This document shows positions 58,364-64,000 of a stretch of DNA of 64,000 nucleotides, in pieces; position 1 is the stretch's first letter; the number at the start of each line of letters is the position of its first letter. Position numbers and translations under genes: made by a program. The stretch is from Adiantum capillus-veneris. Taxonomy: Eukaryota; Streptophyta; Polypodiopsida; Polypodiales; Pteridaceae. The stretch spans positions 97,056,355 to 97,120,354 of the forward strand of contig CM043943.1 in NCBI GenBank assembly GCA_014529385.2, given 5' to 3'. The notes beneath the pieces were generated by a model that saw only the letters and a list, made by a program, of their open reading frames with translations, ran no database searches and was not told the DNA's origin.

Positions 58364-59330
58364 TCAGCGAGACTCTAAGGCCTCCCGGTCTACAGGCTCT
58401 CCTAAAGAATCAAGATCATTCAATACTTCATAGATACCTCTGCGATATCCATCTGACTCCTCCTAGCGTGTTGGGGCTCGATGCATTGCAAGATTCTGCG
58501 TTTATACAATAATCAAAGTAATAAGAATATATGATTCATCACGTTTAAAAAGACGCCATACCTAGGATTGGATTGGAAACTCACAAACTCATAGCGAAAG
58601 GTGTCAAAGCCTCCGCTGCCAAGATGAGATGTCCCCCTGGTCATCTATCTTATCTGCGGGGCCTGACACTACTGTCTGAACAATGTGTCCGCTATCTGCT
58701 CATCCTCACTTATCTGCTGCCACGTCTTGTGTGGGATTCCCAAAGGCTTCGACGAGCCGGTCCTGAAAGCCTGCCGAGCTGCATCTCGTCGATGTTTCAC
58801 GGTGTCCCGTGCAACACCCTTGATCCACCTCCTCAGAACGGCCTTTGAACCCGGAGCAGGCTGGTACTCTCTCATGATGGTCTCCAATATATAACTGAAT
58901 TTGTCCTCATCCTGGTCAGGCCAAGGTGTCAGAATGCTGGTCAAAAACTGCAGCTCTGCGAGCTGGCGAATCCGCTGTCTCATCTCAATCCCGACTCTAT
59001 CCATGTCAACAGAACCATCTGCCCGTACAATATAGAGCTTGGAGGCACTAGGATCGTGTGTCCCCCAAGGTGTCCAAGGTGTGCCAAGAGGTGTGTTGAC
59101 AGGTGTGCCTGGGTAGGATGGGGGTTGTGAGTGAGGAGGGGTAGAAGCATCTGTTGACCCTCCTCCACAGCAACCACCACCTCCACCTGACAATCGCCGA
59201 GATCGGCGAGTGCGCTTGTGGTGCAAAGATGAGGACATACTCGCCTCAGACGCACCCCTAGGTGTTGAAGCGGCCGTGATAGGAGACCTCGTAGGCGTCG
59301 TACCCGTAGGCGTCCCCCCCATAGGTCCGC
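58364..59330 (-). pseudogene. CACTA second gene (Transposase_24 / TNPA-like), E2 copy
   Basis: From the deletion junction: TPTRSPITAASTPRGASEAS, GGGGGCCGGGSTDASTP, then RVGIEMRQRIRQLAELQ and EYQPAPGSKAVLRRWIKGVA. The signature RGTSHLGSGGFDTFRYEF leads to the donor GTGAGT near 58588. The last exon starts at 58495 and ends at TGA 58364-58366. In-frame TAG stops occur after DTLFRQ and APQIR and in APTR.EES, where E1 has TRQEEK. The helical domain aligns with E1 throughout. The usual start has been replaced by fusion to the TNP2 remnant. Not functional. Confidence 0.72.
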
Positions 59331-61377
59331 ACTTCCTCCGTTAAACACCCCTTGATCGCAATTGGAAGAATGAATTGCAAGAACTTATGCCAGTCGTGCG
59401 ATTTCGGTCCTGACAGTTGATCGTCACGGGTGAATGCTGTCTTGAGACATCGCATATATCCTGTTGGCGTCCTGAACTCTGAAATCACCCTTTTAGCTTG
59501 TCGCTCTTCGCTTTTTAGCAATACCCATGGCGCTCTTGGAAGTTTTGTTTGGCCAGCTGCATTGGTGAAAGGCCACAGCTCTGGACTCTTTCCAACTGAC
59601 TGCAAATCATCTCGTGAAGCTCGATTGTCTTTCATTCCCATGATTTTCTTCCAGAGGAGCTCTCCCACATTCTTGAATATATGCATTGGATCCCGCAAAT
59701 GGTTAATTAGTAGATCACCCCAGTACGGCAATGTATGGAGAATGGACAAACATTTCATTCCTGGAACAGGTTGCCCCTCATGTTGCTCCCATCGGCGACG
59801 CCACTCTTGTACATGCATAGGACGACATTCGACGCGACCACGATGACCTTCGCACAAGTGATGGCCAGCTGAAAGATAACGGTAGTGGCCTTGATAAATT
59901 GTCTTTCGAAGAGAGGCAGAATAGCGTACATCCAAAGATTGTCCGCAAATTGGACATGCATTGTATCCCGAAGTTGTTAGCCCTGCGTATATTAAAGTAA
60001 GAATCAGGACAAGGCAAAGTGCTTGCGAATAGCGAGAATTTTGTAAATCAAGAACGATTACCAGAAGCTTCTCCGTATCCTGGCCAATCATGCATAGTCT
60101 GCATAAGAAGTCCATGGATCCTTGCATGATGTTGTCGTACTAGTTCAACCGCAAAGATGCTATGTCGATCCCATGCCATAACTCCTGGAGCTCGTCAACT
60201 AGTGGATCTAGATAAACATCCATGTTTTTGGCCTTGAACTTACCAGGTACAATCAAGCTTAATATCAAATGACCCTTCTTGATGGCAAGCCATGGCGGGA
60301 GGTTGTAATTGATAAGGCACACAAGCCAAGTGCTCTATGACGAGCTTCTCAAGCCAAATGGATTGACTCCATCCATTGCCATGCCCAAACGCAAATTTTG
60401 TGGTTCACTCTTAAAATGTGGCCAGGTATCTTCAATGTGCCTCCAAGCCTTTGAATCAGTGCGGGCACCCTAAATGTTGCGTCAGTGGATCTATTCGTAG
60501 AATGCCACTGCATCAACTTTGCAATGGAACCACAACGAAACATGCTTTTTATCCTAGGAATAATAGGGAAATGCCGAAACACTTTAGCTGGCACTGTCTC
60601 GCCAACCGCATCTTGTTTGTAGCGCATTGCTCCGCACTTAGGACACGACAAACAATCTGCAAATTCATTGCAAAAAATAATGCAATCATTTGGACATGCA
60701 TGAATTTTGTTGTAGTCCAAGCCAACTGAGGTCAACAGTTGGTTTGCATCTGGCCTGGAGGGGGGCATTTCATTGCCAGCCGGGAGAAGTTGCTCCTGCA
60801 ACAACCTGTTTAAGCCACATTAAATTAAAAAGCTCTCCAAGCATGTCACCATTGCAATTGGAAAATCTCTTTTGTAAATTACGTACCTAAACAAAGCAGT
60901 GACGCTTGCATCTGACCACCCGTACACTGACTGAAGATTCAAAAATGCTAGACAAGTATGAAGCACAGATATTTTGACGCCTTCATAGATTGGTTGACGT
61001 GCCAACTTCCTCAAACATGTCTTCAGGAGGTAGGTGCATGGCTTCTAGTGCTACTTCGGTAGCGTTCTCCTCGCTTGTCTGGAAGAAGGCATCCAGCATC
61101 TCCTCCATGCCTTCGTCTTCTGTATGTAAGCCCTTTTCTGCTTCCATCCTTGGCTCTATATTGGTCGGACCTTCACGCATAATCCTTTTTCTCTCTCTCT
61201 CTCTCAGATGTAGGTGCTATGTCGCGAAAATCCCGTTCCGTAGGAATCGTATCGTAGATTCTGTACGGTTTCTCTAGCAAACTCTCCGTACTTGTGCACA
61301 TGCTCATTACATATCCTATGCTTGCACAGGATTTGATACTTGCAGAGCGTGCACGAGCATGCAATCTTTTCCTCCAT
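59331..61377 (-). pseudogene. TNP2-type CACTA transposase, E2 copy, C-terminus deleted
   Basis: Start at 61377 (MEEKIACSCTLCKYQ), matching the E1 Transpos_assoc domain. The frame then breaks at a short TC tract (61189-61205). Further: MEEMLDAFFQ, FLNLQSVYGWSDASV, KIHACPNDCIIFCNEF, CPKCGAMRY, PAKVFRHFPIIPRIKSMF, NYNLPPWLAIKK, DPLVDELQELWHGIDI, MIGQDTEK region, GYNACPICGQSLD, LPYWGDLLINHLRDPMHIFK, LSGPKSHDWHKFLQFILPI, GCLTEEVR. Introns at 60806-60886 and 59983-60061 are at the same sites as in E1. Right after GCLTEEVR the frame runs into the second gene, so the rest of DUF4218 and all DUF4216 (about 1.7 kb in E1) are missing. Confidence 0.82.
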
Positions 61378-61447
61378 GTTAGTTGATGACGTTGCTATCT
61401 ACAATGATTATGAATGTTGTTTTAGTATATATACTCCTCTCAATGTA

Positions 61448-61560
61448 AACTACCTCGCATTCTCTAGTCTTGCCTAGTCTCCGTACACCTCGGTCCAGAG
61501 GTGTACAGAGATCGGGACCACCGAGTCAAAATCTCGTCTTTATTGGTCAAATCCTATATG
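61448..61560 (-). promoter_or_regulatory. conserved dyad block upstream of the E2 transposase
   Basis: ACCTCGCATTCTCTAG, then a dyad GTCTCCGTACACCTC / GAGGTGTACAGAGAT around GGTCCA, then CTCGTCTTTATTGGTCAA. Matches the two-copy block at 15279-15622 in E1. Located 70-180 bp 5' of the start codon. Confidence 0.55.
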
Positions 61561-61745
61561 GGTAGACACATACGTGCACTCCCAGGTGTACATGGCAATG
61601 CATGTAGCGGGCAAAACCTCTTTGCCTCTTTTAGTTCCATAGTTTCTTCTAGAGACAGAGAGAGAGAGATAGAGAGAGTTTCTGTCCTTTTTACACAATT
61701 GTTCAGCCAACCTAACTCTTTCTCTCTCGCTTTCTCTATCTACTA

Positions 61746-62430
<685 letters not shown>

Positions 62431-62478
<48 letters not shown>

Positions 62479-62500
62479 TTAATTTCCTACACGCACACAC

Positions 62501-62560
<60 letters not shown>
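62431..62560. repeat. (TC)n microsatellites
   Basis: Two TC tracts (about 62432-62480 and 62503-62559) separated by AATTTCCTACACGCACAC, itself a near copy of 62410-62425. Confidence 0.95.
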
Positions 62561-62562
<2 letters not shown>

Positions 62563-62787
62563 GCAGCCGTTTTTTGACCTAGTAGACAGCAGTCCACTCT
62601 TTTGATCATAACTTCTTCATCCGAACTCCGATTTGGGTGATCTATAGCCTCAATCGAAGAGCACGAAGTCCTCTACGCATTGATGTAAAGACAGAAATTT
62701 TCAGAGTTATGGAAGGCGTTTCTGTAGCAGCATTTTCGAAGTGAACAGGTTCAACAAAATTGATTCTCATCTCCTATTTTACATACA

Positions 62788-63738
62788 ATGTCTTCCGGCA
62801 CTCGCAAGGGTTCTTCTTCTTCAACAAGGTCCACAACCATTGTGGAAAATGATCCAAAATCTCCTAAGTGTGGAGATAGCAACACAACCACCCAACCAAC
62901 GACATCGGAAACCATGATCATGGCGTACTTGGTATCATTGCAAGAGACCGTAAACAAACAAGGCGAAGACTTACGAGCACTTGCAATGGAGAATGGCACA
63001 CTAAGGGTACTTGTGGTTGAGAATGAGAATCTCAAGAGGACACTTGAGATGCAAACAACACGTTTGATGCAACTTGAAGAGGAATTCAAGGAATGTAAAC
63101 GCTCTCTTGTGGACTTGAATGCTTTGAAGGAGCGGATGAGCAAAGTAGAGCATGACCATGTATTGAAAGAGGAGAAATTTGACACTATGAGCCGGGATGT
63201 ATGCGACATGAAAAATGTATGCACAAACAAGTCTTGGGCTGATGTATGTGGTAGCAATGTGGTTTCTAATTCCTCACTCATGCAAGCTATGGTTCAAACA
63301 AAGAATGTTGAGAATGTAGATGTGGAGGAGTTGAAGGAACGGGAGCGACGTTCCAAGAACATTGTTATTCGTGGAATTCCCGAAGAGAAGTTAGAGACAC
63401 CTCCTTCTGTTGCCATTGTTATTGAAGATTTCTTCAAAACCCACTTTGGCATGTCCGGAGTTATGGTCTATGGAGCACATAGAGTGGGGAAGCAAGGAGC
63501 TCCTCGCTCGGGAGAACGGCCAATTGTATGCACCATGCCGGATGAGACCAAGCGAAAGATTATCCTTGATAATAGTTGGATCTATTTGAGGAATACAAAA
63601 TGTTTTGTATGTGAAGATCGCACTATTAAGCAACAAAATATGCGTCGCAAGGCATATGAGGAAAAGAATAATAAAAACAAGGAAATCTCTCATGAAGAAA
63701 ATGTGCCCAAGGAGAAGGCAAGTCTCTCAAGCAAATAG
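62788..63738 (+). CDS. LINE ORF1 protein: coiled coil plus L1-type RRM (Transposase_22-like)
   Basis: A 316-residue intact frame; ORF1 proteins bind the element RNA as multimers. Start chosen at MSSGTRKGSSSSTRS after a leader without long frames. Ser/Thr-rich head (1-45), long coiled coil with heptads (about 50-125, e.g. LVVENENLKRTLEMQTTRLM, LEEEFKECKRSLVDLNALKE). The RRM-like domain (about 188-270) has RRSKNIVIRGIPEE, VIEDFFKTHFGM, GAHRVGKQ, RPIVCTMPDETKRKIILDNS. A basic tail follows (RRKAYEEKNNKNKEI). Domain order is that of animal L1 ORF1p; flowering-plant L1 ORF1s generally have a different RRM with a CCHC knuckle, absent here. Lack of stops suggests a young copy. It ends TAG with ORF2 in the same frame. 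Confidence 0.78.
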   Translation: MSSGTRKGSSSSTRSTTIVENDPKSPKCGDSNTTTQPTTSETMIMAYLVSLQETVNKQGEDLRALAMENGTLRVLVVENENLKRTLEMQTTRLMQLEEEFKECKRSLVDLNALKERMSKVEHDHVLKEEKFDTMSRDVCDMKNVCTNKSWADVCGSNVVSNSSLMQAMVQTKNVENVDVEELKERERRSKNIVIRGIPEEKLETPPSVAIVIEDFFKTHFGMSGVMVYGAHRVGKQGAPRSGERPIVCTMPDETKRKIILDNSWIYLRNTKCFVCEDRTIKQQNMRRKAYEEKNNKNKEISHEENVPKEKASLSSK

Positions 63739-64000
63739 GGATGCGTGACCTATGAGACCGAGTTACAATTGAAAATATGCTTTTGGAATTGTAATGGATA
63801 CCCATGGAATGCGAGGGTTGGCATTGATGAACTAACAAGCAAAGCCGATGTTGTACTTCTTGTTGAAACTTGGGAGCATGATACACAAAGGATTAACGGC
63901 TTGGAGGATTACAATGTACATTCATTGATGTGGTCAAAGAATCTCAAGCAACGAAGAGGACAAGGAGGGTTAGCATGTATGGTTAAGAAAGTATTGGAAG
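63739..64000 (+). CDS. LINE ORF2, N-terminal endonuclease domain (cut by window end)
   Basis: ORF2 of LINEs encodes an apurinic-like endonuclease and a reverse transcriptase. Here ICFWNCNGYPW is the first conserved strand (WN.NG) and ADVVLLVETWEHD holds the Mg-binding Glu, followed by GQGGLACMVKKVLE (conserved GG...). It is open to the end of the window. It follows ORF1 in the same frame with only the TAG at 63736-63738 between them. The first in-frame ATG (63930) lies after the catalytic Glu, so a normal start is absent. Translation by readthrough, reinitiation or a non-AUG start must be assumed, or the TAG is a mutation in this copy. Confidence 0.72.

Larger units (their letters stand above)
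57502..61640 (-). mobile_element. CACTA transposon E2, internally deleted; 5' end not found
   Basis: Starts with CACTACAACAAAAAAAGG, a typical plant CACTA terminus, inside a gypsy RT frame. Inward from there: subterminal CGTCG/TCGAAA motifs, a perfect 22-bp stem (57689-57710 with 57755-57776), an AACCAT tract (57950-58170), a TNPA-like gene, a TNP2-like gene and the conserved dyad block (61448-61560). The same order holds in E1. No matching inverted terminus and no CTA target copy was seen to the right. The 5' side dissolves into TC/TA microsatellites after about 61640, so the right border is approximate. Confidence 0.78.
62561..64000 (+). mobile_element. L1-type LINE, 5' part (continues beyond the window)
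   Basis: A leader of about 220 bp (62561-62787) is followed by an intact ORF1 and the start of ORF2 with an endonuclease domain. The true 5' end was not established because a TC tract precedes it. Confidence 0.8.

Overview
The window looks like transposon-rich nuclear DNA of a land plant with a large genome. Evidence: two CACTA (En/Spm) elements with the plant TNP2 domain set, Ty1/copia and Ty3/gypsy fragments, a Mutator-like element (MULE), an L1-type LINE, abundant (AG)n/(TC)n, and no recognisable housekeeping gene, rRNA or functional tRNA. The LINE ORF1 is of the coiled-coil plus L1-RRM type rather than the zinc-knuckle type usual in flowering plants, so a fern, lycophyte or other non-flowering plant is favoured. 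That is inference; the species cannot be read from the sequence.

Layout. 1-1.6 kb: 3' end of an LTR element (coding remnant, polypurine tract, LTR with TATA box). 4.27-8.4 kb: satellite-like array whose ~185-bp unit is itself an inverted repeat; the same family returns at 37.98-41.24 kb. 9,506-17,988: complete CACTA element (E1), transposase genes on the minus strand, all broken by stops. It also holds a four-unit array of 128-bp near-perfect palindromes. 18.3-20.45 kb: an 820-bp segment present twice around a short LTR fragment. 20.5-26.3 kb: microsatellites, one TATA-type promoter-like site, otherwise unassigned. 26.75-29.76 kb and 34.78-37.80 kb: two copies of one ~3-kb segment. Between them lie a Pro-rich frame, a retroelement gag fragment and a few exon-like pieces. 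38,622-40,126: internally deleted copia element with both LTRs and a tRNA-Met primer site, inserted in the satellite.

41.24-51.0 kb is a nest. A minus-strand LTR element sits in the satellite, and a 5,242-bp MULE (42,554-47,795) sits inside that element, with ~500-bp terminal inverted repeats and a perfect 9-bp target duplication. The MULE carries a degraded MULE transposase with a SWIM finger on the minus strand. Divergent to it is a three-exon plus-strand gene that resembles a beta-class (motif IV before motif I) amino-DNA methyltransferase. This pairing is the most interesting observation in the window.

51-57.5 kb: repeated palindromic motifs, two broken gypsy gag/protease regions, a tRNA-derived SINE-like head. 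57,502 to about 61.6 kb: second CACTA element (E2), inserted in a gypsy reverse-transcriptase region. It has lost the segment between TNP2 and the second gene. 62.6 kb to the end: LINE with intact ORF1, followed in the same frame, across one TAG, by the endonuclease domain of ORF2, which runs off the window.
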